A DNA stretch of 64,000 bases from Paenibacillus yonginensis (lineage in GTDB: Bacteria; Bacillota; Bacilli; Paenibacillales; Paenibacillaceae), in NCBI RefSeq assembly GCF_001685395.1, contig NZ_CP014167.1:62001-126000 (forward strand), in the 5' to 3' direction. A program made the translations under genes and the position numbers. The notes under the pieces are model-generated. The model did not search any database, was not told the DNA's origin, and was given only the letters and a program-made list of their open reading frames with translations. Positions 17,314 to 25,802 of the stretch are shown piece after piece (positions within the stretch are counted from its first letter, which is position 1; every line of letters starts with the position of its first letter).

Positions 17314-18140
17314 GAACGTCGAAGCTTACGCTGGCCGCAGGATATACGGCTCTTATCCTGATTTCGCTCATGTTTATTATTCCGTTCATCTGGCTCCTTC
17401 GCAGCTCGCTGATGGATTTATCGCAAATCTTCACGATGCCGCCCGAATGGATTCCGGAGCCGTTTCATTGGGATAATTTCCGGAGGGCGCTGACCGCGCT
17501 GCCTTTTGACGTCTTTTTTAAGAATACGCTTATCATTGTGATCGGTGTTCTGATTGGAACGGTGGCGACCAGCAGCATTGCCGCCTTCGGGTTTGCGCGC
17601 ATTCAATGGAAGGGCCGGGATACCGTGTTTGCGATTCTGATGACCAGCATGATGCTGCCGTTTGCGGTGACGATGATTCCAAGCTTTCTAGGCTGGAAAA
17701 TGCTCGGCTTCTACGACACGCTGTATCCGCTGATCGTGCCGGCTTATTTTGGAGGAGGGATCTTTAATATTTTCCTGCTGCGGCAGTTTTATTTAACGAT
17801 TCCCAGAGATTTCGACGAGGCGGCCGTTGTGGACGGGGCCAGCTATTTTCAGATTTACTGGAGCATTATTTTCCCGCTGAGCCGTTCCGCGCTTATTGTG
17901 GTGGCTCTGTTCAGCTTCCTGGGCTCCTGGAACGACTTTATGGGGCCGCTGATTTATTTGAAGAGCGACAAGCTGTTTACGCTGGCATTGGGTTTGCAGA
18001 TGTTCCAGGGTTCGTATAGTGCGCAGTGGGATTTGCTGATGGCGGCTTCGGCGGTGGTGGTGCTGCCTTGCGTGGTTGTATTTCTGATCGGACAACGTTA
18101 TTTCCTGGAGGGCATCACTTTAACGGGATTGAAGGGATAA
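17310..18140 (+). CDS. Sugar ABC transporter permease, MalG type
   Basis: This is the second permease subunit (276 aa), starting at a GTG that overlaps the stop of the first (GTGA). It has six membrane helices and an EAA loop near 170-190 (DFDEAAVVDGASYFQIYWSIIFP). It ends FLEGITLTGLKG, the usual C terminus of MalG/CarD-type sugar permeases. Together with 16426-17313 and the lipoprotein it forms one importer. A glycosidase gene starts 20 nt downstream. Confidence 0.92.
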   Translation: MRTSKLTLAAGYTALILISLMFIIPFIWLLRSSLMDLSQIFTMPPEWIPEPFHWDNFRRALTALPFDVFFKNTLIIVIGVLIGTVATSSIAAFGFARIQWKGRDTVFAILMTSMMLPFAVTMIPSFLGWKMLGFYDTLYPLIVPAYFGGGIFNIFLLRQFYLTIPRDFDEAAVVDGASYFQIYWSIIFPLSRSALIVVALFSFLGSWNDFMGPLIYLKSDKLFTLALGLQMFQGSYSAQWDLLMAASAVVVLPCVVVFLIGQRYFLEGITLTGLKG

Positions 18141-18159
18141 GGAAAGCGAGGAGAGGTTA

Positions 18160-20007
18160 GTGACGACAACTGCAAAGCAAGCAGGACTGGTGAACTGGGA
18201 TGGAGTATCTTTCACAAAAGTAAAAATGACGGATCACTTCTGGCGGCCGCGGCTTGAAGTTTTAAACAAGATTACGCTGCCCAGCTGCCTGGAGAAATGT
18301 GAAGAAACCGGCCGCATCGCGAATTTCGCCAAAGCCGGCGGCCTCATTGAAGGAGAGTTCGAGGGGATTTATTTCAATGATTCCGATGTGTATAAAGTGC
18401 TCGAAGGGGTTGCTTATTCGCTGATGCTGGAGCGGGATGAGGGGCTGGAGGGTGAAGCAGACCGGATCATTGACCTTATTGCCGCGGCACAGGAACCGGA
18501 CGGTTATTTATGCACGTATTATACGCTGGTCGCTCCGGACGACAAATGGACGGACATGGAGAAACATGAAATGTACAACGGAGGGCATCTGATCGAAGCC
18601 GCCGTTGCTTACTTTGACGCCACCGGAAAAAGAAAGCTGCTTGACGTCGCCTGCCGGCTGGCCGATCATTACGACCAAACCTTCGGCCCGGGCAAGCGGC
18701 ATTGGGTCGAAGGGCATCAGGAAGTCGAGCTGGCGCTGATCAAGCTTTACCGGGCTACCGGGGAAGAGCGGTATTGGAAGCTGGCCTGCTGGCTGCTGGA
18801 AGAACGGGGGCACGGCCATGGCGTTGGCGCCATTTGGGATAAACCGGAGTGGGGACCCGCCTACTGCCAGGACGATGTGCCGGTCCGGGAAATTAAGAAA
18901 GTAACGGGGCATGCCGTTCGCGCCATGTATCTGTATTCGGCGATGGCCGATGCCGTGCATGTGTCGGGCGATCCGGCTTATGTAGACGCTTTGCAGCGCG
19001 TCTGGGCGCATACGGTAGAGCGCAATATGTATGTGACTGGAGGCATCGGACCGTCCCATCACAATGAAGGTTTTACGCATGACTATGATTTGCCGAATGA
19101 ATCTGCTTATTGCGAAACCTGCGCCGCCATTGCCATGGTGTTCTGGAACCACCGGATGAACCTGCTCTTTGGGGACGGCAAATATGCGGATGTGGTCGAG
19201 CGTGAAATGTATAACGGCGTGCTGGCAGGCATTGCTTTGTCGGGGGACCGTTTTTTCTACGTAAATCCGCTTGCTTCTGAGGGGCATCATCACCGCGTGC
19301 CTTGGTTTGATACCTCCTGCTGCCCGACGAATCTGGCCCGTTTCCTGCCCTCCATCGGACAATATGTGTATGCCCGGACGGATCAAGGCCTTGTGGTCAA
19401 CCAGTATATGCAAGGTGAAGCCGAAATTGCGCTGAAGAACGGGAACCGGGTCACGCTGAAACAGCAGACCTCCTACCCTTGGAGCGGAACCGTCCAGCTG
19501 GAAGTGTCCCCGGAGAGAAGCGGCGTGTTCACCATCCAAATGCGGGTGCCCGGCTGGTGCAGAGGCTACCGGGTTCAGGCGGGAGGAGAATGGCTGTCCG
19601 GCGTGGAAGCTTTAGTGGAACGCGGTTATCTTTCGATTGAGCGTCATTGGGCCGCGGGCGATACGATTCTGCTGGAACTCGATATGCCTGTTCAGCTGAA
19701 TCGGGCCAAACAGGAAGTGGAAGCCGACAGAGGCCGGGTCGCTGTGCAGCGTGGTCCCGTCGTTTATTGCATCGAGCAAGGGGATCATCCCGGGCTGAAG
19801 TATGATGAAATCACTTGGTCCGCTTTCGGGAATCTGCGGGTTGAATACCGGGAGGACCTGCTGGGCGGCGTTACTACGCTCGAAGGCAAAGACGGGAACG
19901 GCAGACCTTGCCGATTCATCCCTTATTATGCCTGGGATAACCGGGAGCCGGGATTTATGCAGGTGTGGATCCGGGAGAAGGAAGAGGATCAGCTTTATAA
20001 GTTTTAA
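18160..20007 (+). CDS. GH127 beta-L-arabinofuranosidase
   Basis: Glycoside hydrolases of family 127 release beta-L-arabinofuranose with a zinc-bound cysteine nucleophile. This 615-aa protein starts at GTG 18160 behind GAGGAGAGG. The catalytic set known from HypBA1 is present in the same order: the acid/base Glu (E303 in HNEGF), the zinc ligands Glu and Cys in YCETC (E319, C321), and the nucleophile/zinc pair in TSCCPTN (C387, C388). The (alpha/alpha)6 barrel is followed by beta-rich domains. No signal peptide is present, so it acts inside the cell on imported oligosaccharides, in line with the transporter genes just upstream. Confidence 0.93.
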   Translation: MTTTAKQAGLVNWDGVSFTKVKMTDHFWRPRLEVLNKITLPSCLEKCEETGRIANFAKAGGLIEGEFEGIYFNDSDVYKVLEGVAYSLMLERDEGLEGEADRIIDLIAAAQEPDGYLCTYYTLVAPDDKWTDMEKHEMYNGGHLIEAAVAYFDATGKRKLLDVACRLADHYDQTFGPGKRHWVEGHQEVELALIKLYRATGEERYWKLACWLLEERGHGHGVGAIWDKPEWGPAYCQDDVPVREIKKVTGHAVRAMYLYSAMADAVHVSGDPAYVDALQRVWAHTVERNMYVTGGIGPSHHNEGFTHDYDLPNESAYCETCAAIAMVFWNHRMNLLFGDGKYADVVEREMYNGVLAGIALSGDRFFYVNPLASEGHHHRVPWFDTSCCPTNLARFLPSIGQYVYARTDQGLVVNQYMQGEAEIALKNGNRVTLKQQTSYPWSGTVQLEVSPERSGVFTIQMRVPGWCRGYRVQAGGEWLSGVEALVERGYLSIERHWAAGDTILLELDMPVQLNRAKQEVEADRGRVAVQRGPVVYCIEQGDHPGLKYDEITWSAFGNLRVEYREDLLGGVTTLEGKDGNGRPCRFIPYYAWDNREPGFMQVWIREKEEDQLYKF

Positions 20008-20030
20008 GAGCTAGAAAGGAGCGACTGCAA

Positions 20031-20951
20031 TTGCCGCCACTAAACATCACTAATCCGATCATTCCCGGCTGGTATGCGGACCCTGAAGCCAGAACGTATG
20101 AGGGGAAACACTGGATCTTTGCGACCCGGTCCTTCACGGAATATACGAAGCAGATGAATCTGGACGCCTTTAGCTCCGACAACCTGGCCGATTGGGAGAA
20201 ACATGAAGGCATAATCGAAATGGCCGATTTCCCTTGGATTTGGAGAGCGGTTTGGGCCCCAACCCATATTGAACATAAGGGAAAATATTATCTCGTCTTT
20301 GCCTCCAACGATATTCAATCCGACGAGGAAATCGGCGGTTTGGAGATCGCGGTTGCCGACCGCCCGGAAGGGCCTTACAGGGGTCACTTGGGAAAACCGC
20401 TGGTGAACCGGTTTATTCATCAGGCCCAGCCGATTGATGCCCATCTGTTCAAAGACGAGGATGGAACCGTTTATCTCTATTACGGCGGCTGGGGACACTG
20501 CAACGTGGCACAAATGAATGACGAGATGACCGGATTTGTTCCGTTGACGGGCAATAGCGAGGATAGCGGACAGAGTACGGATAGCGTGGAAGAATTCCGT
20601 TCCATCACGCCGGAGGGATATGTGGAGGGTCCCTGCATGATCAAGAAAGACGGACTCTATTATCTCATGTGGTCCATGGGCGGCTGGACGAACGGAACCT
20701 ACCGCGTAGCTTATGGTGTGAGCGACAATCCTCTGGGACCGTTCGAGAATAAAGGCACGATTCTGGAGCGGCAGGAGCCGATTGCAGAAGGTCCGGGGCA
20801 TCACGGTTACCTGCATCTCCAGGAGCAGGACGAATGGCTGATTGTCTATCACCGCCGAATTATCGGAGACACAGAACCGGGGCATCGCCAGCTGTGCATC
20901 GACCGGCTGCGGATCGGCGGAGGAACCATTGAGCCGGTGGTTATGACCTGA
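20031..20951 (+). CDS. GH43-family glycosidase, probable arabinofuranosidase
   Basis: This 306-aa five-bladed beta-propeller enzyme has the three acidic residues of GH43: the base D17 (GWYADPEA), the pKa modulator D136 (PIDAHLF) and the acid E199 (YVEGPCM). It starts at a TTG (20031) with AAAGGAG about 9 nt upstream; no better start is available. There is no signal peptide, so it is cytosolic. Being the last gene of the transporter and GH127 operon, it most likely removes alpha-arabinosyl residues from the same oligosaccharides; xylosidase activity cannot be excluded from sequence. Confidence 0.9.
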   Translation: MPPLNITNPIIPGWYADPEARTYEGKHWIFATRSFTEYTKQMNLDAFSSDNLADWEKHEGIIEMADFPWIWRAVWAPTHIEHKGKYYLVFASNDIQSDEEIGGLEIAVADRPEGPYRGHLGKPLVNRFIHQAQPIDAHLFKDEDGTVYLYYGGWGHCNVAQMNDEMTGFVPLTGNSEDSGQSTDSVEEFRSITPEGYVEGPCMIKKDGLYYLMWSMGGWTNGTYRVAYGVSDNPLGPFENKGTILERQEPIAEGPGHHGYLHLQEQDEWLIVYHRRIIGDTEPGHRQLCIDRLRIGGGTIEPVVMT

Positions 20952-21012
20952 TCTATTTTAATTTGGCTTCCCTTTGCTTGGCTTAACTTGTTCGGTCTTG
21001 TAGTCCTTCATG

Positions 21013-21043
21013 AAGACACCTGCTATTTCCGGCAGGTGTCTTT
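21013..21043 (+). terminator. Terminator of the arabinan operon
   Basis: An 11-bp stem (AAGACACCTGC at 21013-21023 with GCAGGTGTCTT at 21032-21042) and an 8-nt loop lie about 60 bp behind the GH43 stop. The T tail is short, but position and stability fit a terminator. Confidence 0.6.
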
Positions 21044-21126
21044 CGGTATAATATGGAAGGAGTTGATCAGCCATTGAAGAGAAGGATTTACATAGTTAAT
21101 AAGGCATTAGGACAGGGAGCGAACTC

Positions 21127-21510
21127 ATGATCGAAGTAGCCGCAGCCATCATTGAAAATGAACAAGGCGAAATTTTAATTGCCAGACGTAAGAAAGACAA
21201 ATCCCAGGGTGGCCTGTGGGAGTTCCCCGGCGGGAAGCTGGAGCCTGATGAATCGGTTGAGGCATGTCTGAAGCGGGAGCTCCGGGAGGAAATGAACATT
21301 GAGATCCAGCCGTATGAATCGTTTGGCGTGAATGAACACGACTACGGATCGGTGCATATCCGATTGTTTGCGTATAAGGCGACCTTTGTCAGAGGAGAAA
21401 TCGTACTCGTTGATCACGACCGTGTGGAGTGGGTGCGTCCCAAAGCACTGAAGGCGTATGAGTTTGCTCCGGCGGACGTGAAGTTTGTGGAGCTGTTGGA
21501 GAGGGAATAG
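21127..21510 (+). CDS. Nudix (MutT-type) NTP pyrophosphohydrolase
   Basis: This 127-aa protein carries a complete Nudix box, G36-x5-E42-x7-R50-E51-L52-x-E54-E55 (inside GGKLEPDESVEAC and KRELREEMN). Enzymes of this MutT/8-oxo-dGTP class clean oxidised nucleotides out of the pool. It begins MIEVAAAIIENEQGEILIARR, typical of the family. The gene stands alone behind the arabinan operon with its own ribosome site (AGGGAG). The exact substrate is not evident. Confidence 0.9.
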   Translation: MIEVAAAIIENEQGEILIARRKKDKSQGGLWEFPGGKLEPDESVEACLKRELREEMNIEIQPYESFGVNEHDYGSVHIRLFAYKATFVRGEIVLVDHDRVEWVRPKALKAYEFAPADVKFVELLERE

Positions 21511-21556
21511 CCGCAGGGTGGAGTCCCCCTTTACTGCTGTTAAGGAGGCCGCAAGA

Positions 21557-21716
21557 ATGGACTTGATTGATATTTATAGAAAAATGCGTGCTTGGGAAGT
21601 GGCAAGAGAAATTCCCCGCTCTAGAGCAAGCCGTCACGGAGCTTCTGCGAAATTACCCGGAGCTGGCGAGAAAGAAAAGCGTAGAACAGGTCATAGCAGA
21701 GCTGGAGTTTAAGTAA
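21557..21716 (+). pseudogene. Small gene of about 52 residues with a one-base frameshift
   Basis: A strong GGAGG (21544-21548) precedes ATG 21557. The first frame reads MDLIDIYRKMRAWEVARE and then loses sense at GAAATTCCCCGC. One base fewer in that run (an A, or a C in CCCC) puts it into a frame reading PALEQAVTELLRNYPEL and ending AELEFK at a TAA (21714-21716), a regular amphipathic helical sequence. The joined product would be a 52-residue, highly helical cytosolic protein of unknown function. Either the gene is broken or the run holds a sequencing error. Confidence 0.55.
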
Positions 21717-21787
21717 CCACCACCAACCATCAACCACAAACTACCTACGCATTAAAAATAGCATGAATTCTAATGGTCATCCCGACG

Positions 21788-21828
21788 TAAAAAGCTGATC
21801 CCTGCACTTTGCAGAAATCAGCTTTTTT
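21788..21828 (+). terminator. Terminator at the group II intron insertion point
   Basis: AAAGCTGAT (21791-21799) pairs with ATCAGCTTT (21817-21825), an inner CTGC/GCAG stem stabilises the loop, and six T residues follow. It serves the small gene upstream and, through the A run on the left, may work in the other direction too. The group II intron begins 4-5 bp behind its T tract. Confidence 0.75.
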
Positions 21829-21832
21829 AATG

Positions 21833-23714
21833 GTACGCCCAGCATGGGCGTCATCTCTAGGGTGAAAGTCCCGAATGGGGGCTGGCGAGCGCCTACCATT
21901 AGCCAAGGGCAAGGGTGTCCATCGTGAGGTGGAATCTGAAGGAAGCCGGAGGCAAAAGCACGAGCCAAGGTACACGAACTGGATTTGAGGCAGGAACAGT
22001 CGGATGAGTTGCCCATACACAACGAAATCCAAAGCCGCCAAGGGCTAATCCTGTAGACTCCAGTGGTTGCGGGCGGAAAGATGACGTTCTTATCTGGGGA
22101 GGCCTGCCGGATAGGCAAGAAAAAAAAACTTGTAACCGTAGCCGAGAGGCTACGCTGAACCGGCAGGAGTCAGCAGAGGCCATAGTACGTAAGCTGTTGC
22201 AACAGCCTACGGAAGGGCTGAACCGAAAGGAGAGAGGAAACCGATGCGTTCGTACGAAGAGCAACGACAGCAGAATATCTCGCCAGAGAGCTTGCGGCAA
22301 AGAGAAGCGGTGAAGCCGCCAGGGTATGCCGGAGCGCCGAGTTCTTTGTCGGCACAAGTCGCCCCTTCCTCTCGCGAAGCAAAGAACAACTTGCTGGAGC
22401 GAATGCTCGAAGGAGATAACCTTCGGCTCGCCTATAAACGAGTGGTAGAGAACGGAGGAGCGCCCGGTGTGGACCAAGTAACGGTAGCGAATCTACAAGC
22501 TTACTTGAAAACACACTGGGAATCGGCGAAAGCTAAACTTCTAGCAGGTACCTACAGACCTGCGCCAGTCAAACGGGTGGAAATCCCCAAACCCGGAGGC
22601 GATGTACGGCTGTTAGGCATCCCGACCGTGATGGACCGCTTTCTCCAGCAAGCCCTTTTACAAGTCATGAACCCGATCTTTGACACGCAATTCTCGTGGT
22701 ATAGCTATGGCTTTCGACCGGGAAAGAGTGCCCACGACGCCGTGAAACAAGCCCAAAGATATATCCAAAGCGGCCTGAGATGGGTCGTGGATCTCGATCT
22801 GGAGAAATTCTTTGACCGGGTAAACCACGACATACTGATGGCAAGAGTGGCGCGGAAAGTGGAGGACAAAAGAGTGCTGACACTGATCCGTGCCTACCTG
22901 AACGCTGGAGTGATGGTAGATGGAAAGCTGGAGCGCAGCCGAGAAGGAACGCCGCAGGGTGGGCCCCTGAGTCCGCTTTTAGCGAACATATTGCTGGATG
23001 ACTTGGACAAGGAGCTAATGGAACGAGGACTGCGATTTGTCCGCTATGCGGACGACTGCAACATCTTCGTCGCCAGCAAACGTGCGGGCGAACGCGTCAT
23101 GGAGTCGGTAACACGCTTTGTAGAAGGAAAGCTGAAACTGAAAGTGAATCGAGAGAAAAGTGCGGTAGACCGCCCGTGGAACCGAAAGTTCCTCGGCTTT
23201 AGTTTCCTGAGGGACAAGAAAGCGACAATTTGTTTAGCCCCACAAACCATCTCGCGATTCAAGGAGAAGGTACGGGAGCTGACGAGCCGAACGCGGTCGA
23301 TGTCCATGGAAAACAGGATTATGCAATTAAACCGCTACCTCATCGGCTGGATTGGATATTTCCGAATCGCATCGGCGAAGAGCCACTGTGAAAGATTCGA
23401 CCAATGGATTCGCAGGAGATTACGCATGTGCCTCTGGAAACAGTGGAAACGGGTGGGAACCCGAATCCGCGAACTGCGAAATCTAGGCGTTCCAGAGTGG
23501 GCTTGCTTTGCGATGGGCAACTCTAGACGAGGTGCATGGGAAATGTCCCGAAACACAAACAACGCCCTTCCGACTTCCTACTGGGAAGCGAAAGGGCTGA
23601 AAAGTTTGCTTTCTCGTTATTTGGAGCTTTGTTAACCTTTTGGAACCGCCGTATGCGGACCCGCATGTACGGTGGTGTGAGAGGACGGGGGTTAGTCACC
23701 CCCTCCTACTCGAT
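21833..23714 (+). mobile_element. Group II intron with its maturase gene (about 1.9 kb)
   Basis: The 5' end is set at GTACG (21833), a variant of the usual GUGYG, followed by structured domain I sequence (TAGGGTGAAAGTCCCGAA). The maturase frame lies in domain IV. Domain V is visible at about 23644-23677, GCCGTATGCGG pairing with the later CATGTACGGTGG. Domain VI follows (GACGGGGG pairing with CACCCCCTC) with a bulged A in CCTACTC as likely branch point, and the end at ...CGAT (about 23714) has the usual AY terminus. Ends are good to a few bases. The intron sits behind a terminator hairpin, the habit of class C introns, but the class is not settled by sequence. Confidence 0.85.
22244..23635 (+). 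CDS. ltrA: Group II intron reverse transcriptase/maturase
   Basis: This 463-aa protein helps its intron splice and copies it into new sites. Reverse transcriptase blocks are complete: RRVEIPKPGG-type block 2, FDTQFSWYSYGFRPGKSAH, DLDLEKFFDRVNHDIL, the QGGPLSPLLANILLDDLD block and the catalytic YADDC. Maturase domain X follows (LNRYLIGWIGYFRI). The C terminus ends with NALPTSYWEAKGLKS and shows no HNH cysteine pairs, so the endonuclease domain is absent. A GGAGAGAGG site precedes the ATG. No internal stop is present, so the intron may be mobile. Confidence 0.92.
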   Translation: MRSYEEQRQQNISPESLRQREAVKPPGYAGAPSSLSAQVAPSSREAKNNLLERMLEGDNLRLAYKRVVENGGAPGVDQVTVANLQAYLKTHWESAKAKLLAGTYRPAPVKRVEIPKPGGDVRLLGIPTVMDRFLQQALLQVMNPIFDTQFSWYSYGFRPGKSAHDAVKQAQRYIQSGLRWVVDLDLEKFFDRVNHDILMARVARKVEDKRVLTLIRAYLNAGVMVDGKLERSREGTPQGGPLSPLLANILLDDLDKELMERGLRFVRYADDCNIFVASKRAGERVMESVTRFVEGKLKLKVNREKSAVDRPWNRKFLGFSFLRDKKATICLAPQTISRFKEKVRELTSRTRSMSMENRIMQLNRYLIGWIGYFRIASAKSHCERFDQWIRRRLRMCLWKQWKRVGTRIRELRNLGVPEWACFAMGNSRRGAWEMSRNTNNALPTSYWEAKGLKSLLSRYLELC

Positions 23715-23742
23715 CGTCATACCACATGCTAATTCTATAGCC

Positions 23743-24117
23743 TCAAAGCATCCCCCACTTCCGCTCATATTCCACGCGCAGCTCATATTCCGAATGAGGT
23801 AAGCCCTGCTGCTCTAACAGCTCCGAAATCGGGTGGAAATCCAGGGTGCTGGTTTCCATCACGAGTTGGCGGCGGTTTGTGTATACCTGCCAGTCCTCGT
23901 GCAGATTTTGGAGGAGCCCAATCAGGTTCAGGATTTTATCCCACCGGGCCTGAGCCTGCTGCTGCGAGGCATTTGGCGAAGCGGTTCCGCTAAACGGCCC
24001 TGTTCTTTTAAATGAAGGCCAGCCAAGCAATCGCAGCCGATGGGACGACGACGGATGTTCCGGTTTGAAAAAGATTACCCGCACCTGCTGCACGCACGTT
24101 TCGTTTGTTGCTTTCAT
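23743..24117 (-). CDS. Unknown cytosolic protein next to a YeiH-family exporter (124 aa)
   Basis: I do not recognise this family. The frame runs longer, back into the exporter gene, but the ATG at 24117 follows GGGAGGTGGGAG and starts 26 nt behind the exporter stop, so I take that as the true start. The 124-aa product begins MKATNETCVQQVRVIFFKPEH, has a Gln/Ala-rich middle (ASQQQAQARWDKI), then an amphipathic helix and a strand-rich end (SEYELRVEYERKWG). There is no signal peptide or membrane span. It is probably co-transcribed with the exporter. The group II intron ends only about 28 bp behind its stop codon. Confidence 0.65.
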   Translation of the reverse strand: MKATNETCVQQVRVIFFKPEHPSSSHRLRLLGWPSFKRTGPFSGTASPNASQQQAQARWDKILNLIGLLQNLHEDWQVYTNRRQLVMETSTLDFHPISELLEQQGLPHSEYELRVEYERKWGML

Positions 24118-24143
24118 AGGCTCTCCCACCTCCCGCCTTGACC

Positions 24144-25499
24144 TTACAGGCCGGACCAGAAGTCGCCGAAGAACACGACCGACAGCAGATACCCGAGGAT
24201 TACGTTCACAACGGCCCCAATCCCGAAGGCGACAACCGGCTTCCAGCCAACGGAGGTCAGCTGCCGGAAGCGGGTGGTTAACCCTATGGTTAAGAAGGTG
24301 AAGGTAAACGCCCAGGTGCGGATGGTTTTGACGGGGGCGATCACGTCGTTGTTGATCACGGTTTGAGCGTCGGCCGAAACGTTGGCGATAAGGATCGTCA
24401 GCAGAATGGACGCCGCAAAGAATCCAAGCACAAATTTCGGGAACCGGGAAACGATTTGTTTCGCTCCCGCTTTCGGCCCCTCCTTGCGTTTCTCCCAGAA
24501 CGTCACGGAGATAAAGGCGAGCACAAAACTCCAAACGCCAATGAACATATCACGGCCAATCACCTTCATCAGGGTAAAAGAGGTAATGGCATCGTCGCCA
24601 AAAGAGCTGGCTGCCGTGATGCCTGCGGCATCGGCGAATTCCGAGGTGCCGATCCAGGCGCCGGCCGGGCCTGCTTCCACCCCTAAAGCTTTGATCAGGA
24701 AGGAGAGCAGGAAGATGAACACGACGGCGTAAATGACGACAAGGGAAATCGTCACGGAGACGTGCTCTTTTTTGGTTTTGATCGAGCCGCCGATAGCAAT
24801 CGCCGCAGACACGCCGCATACGGAGCCGCCTGTACCGAGCGTAGCGGCAAACCGGTTGTCCAGGCCAAACGCCTTGGCCGCCCAGAAGATCACAAGGAAA
24901 GTAATGATGGCAATCACCGAAGCCTGCAGAAAGGCGACCGGGCCTGCTTTGGCGATCAAAGTAAACGGAAGGGTGGCGCCCAGCAGAATAATCCCTACTT
25001 TGACATACAATTCAGTGCGTAAGGAAGAATCAAACCAGGCGGGAATTTTAATCAGGTTGCCTACGATCAGGCCGAGGGCCAACGCCACCAAAGGAGCTTC
25101 AATCCCGTATTTGCTCGCAAACTTCCAGGAGCTGAAGAGGTTGATGAGCAGACTGATGACGAACAGGAGCAGGAAGCCGGGAATGAATTGGGAAGCTTTC
25201 ACTTTGAGGATGGAGGTAGCCAGGGTAAATAGAGCGAGTAGAAGCACGAAGAGATAAACGGTACGAAGGGCATTGTCAGCCAGCGTCTTGCCAAGCGATG
25301 CCCCATCCGACCAGGCGGCAAAAGAAGGCGTGATCGATTTGATCGTTCCTCCCGCCGACCAGAAAATAACGGCCAGAACGACTATAAAAAATCCGATCCA
25401 GACCGTCCACCAGTCTTCTTTGGCGATTAACCCCGCCCACTTGCTTTGTTTGGGGAGCTGTGCTCCCGGTGAAGCTTGATTGACTGGAATTGAACTCAT
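24144..25499 (-). CDS. YeiH-family putative sulfate exporter (membrane protein)
   Basis: This is a member of the Cons_hypoth698/YeiH family, annotated as putative sulfate exporters; the substrate is not well established. From the ATG at 25499 (behind GAGG) it has 451 aa with ten to eleven predicted membrane helices. Family landmarks are the Gly-rich TLGTGGSVCGVSAAIAI segment in the middle and the small-residue TIGLTTRF stretch near the end. The N terminus (to about residue 30) is a cytosolic tail. A second, unknown gene follows closely on the same strand. A terminator-like hairpin lies upstream at 25676-25717. Confidence 0.87.
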   Translation of the reverse strand: MSSIPVNQASPGAQLPKQSKWAGLIAKEDWWTVWIGFFIVVLAVIFWSAGGTIKSITPSFAAWSDGASLGKTLADNALRTVYLFVLLLALFTLATSILKVKASQFIPGFLLLFVISLLINLFSSWKFASKYGIEAPLVALALGLIVGNLIKIPAWFDSSLRTELYVKVGIILLGATLPFTLIAKAGPVAFLQASVIAIITFLVIFWAAKAFGLDNRFAATLGTGGSVCGVSAAIAIGGSIKTKKEHVSVTISLVVIYAVVFIFLLSFLIKALGVEAGPAGAWIGTSEFADAAGITAASSFGDDAITSFTLMKVIGRDMFIGVWSFVLAFISVTFWEKRKEGPKAGAKQIVSRFPKFVLGFFAASILLTILIANVSADAQTVINNDVIAPVKTIRTWAFTFTFLTIGLTTRFRQLTSVGWKPVVAFGIGAVVNVILGYLLSVVFFGDFWSGL

Positions 25500-25675
25500 G
25501 AACAAACCTCGCTTTCTTTTTCGTTTTTTGGAGTCCGGCTAGTGCTTTGTACCCTGATCGGGTCTGGAATATATAACCAAAGACTAGTTTTTTTCTCATT
25601 TTAATCACATAAATCCCATGAGTCAACTATGAATTTAGATAGAAGCGGAAAGAGTCGATTTGTCTTTTGAAAAAA

Positions 25676-25717
25676 CAAAGCCACCTACTTGGTTCCAGCA
25701 CGGAACGAAGGAGGTGG
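25676..25717 (-). terminator. Hairpin with T tail upstream of the YeiH-family gene
   Basis: On the minus strand an imperfect 16-bp stem (CCACCTCCTTCGTTCC with GGAACCAAGTAGGTGG) is followed by CTTTGTTTTTT. It lies between the DUF2536 gene and the exporter gene. It could simply end the upstream transcript or act as an attenuator in the exporter leader. No known riboswitch core is apparent. Confidence 0.6.
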
Positions 25718-25763
25718 TCAGCAACTTGTGCTATAGAAGAGAGGTCTCCGAGATATAAAATAA

Positions 25764-25790
25764 AGGCGCCTGGCCCCAAGCCCGGCGTTT
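25764..25790 (-). terminator. Probable terminator behind the DUF2536 gene
   Basis: On the minus strand CGCCGGGC pairs imperfectly with GCCAGGCG around a short loop and is followed by CCTTTATTTTAT. It lies 12-40 bp behind the DUF2536 stop. Confidence 0.5.
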
Positions 25791-25802
25791 CTGTTTAAGC
25801 TT

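Noticed and set aside
18508..19539. 343-aa minus-strand frame opposite the GH127 gene
   Set aside because: The opposite frame holds all catalytic residues of GH127; the minus-strand product looks like no protein family and has no start context.
23743..24534. A 263-aa version of the unknown gene behind the exporter
   Set aside because: The first half of that frame overlaps the end of the exporter in another frame and is Arg-rich shadow; ATG 24117 has a strong ribosome site.
25676..25717. T-box or other riboswitch ahead of the YeiH-family gene
   Set aside because: The GGTGG near the hairpin lacks the rest of the T-box consensus and no specifier stem or other known aptamer core was found; a plain terminator explains it.
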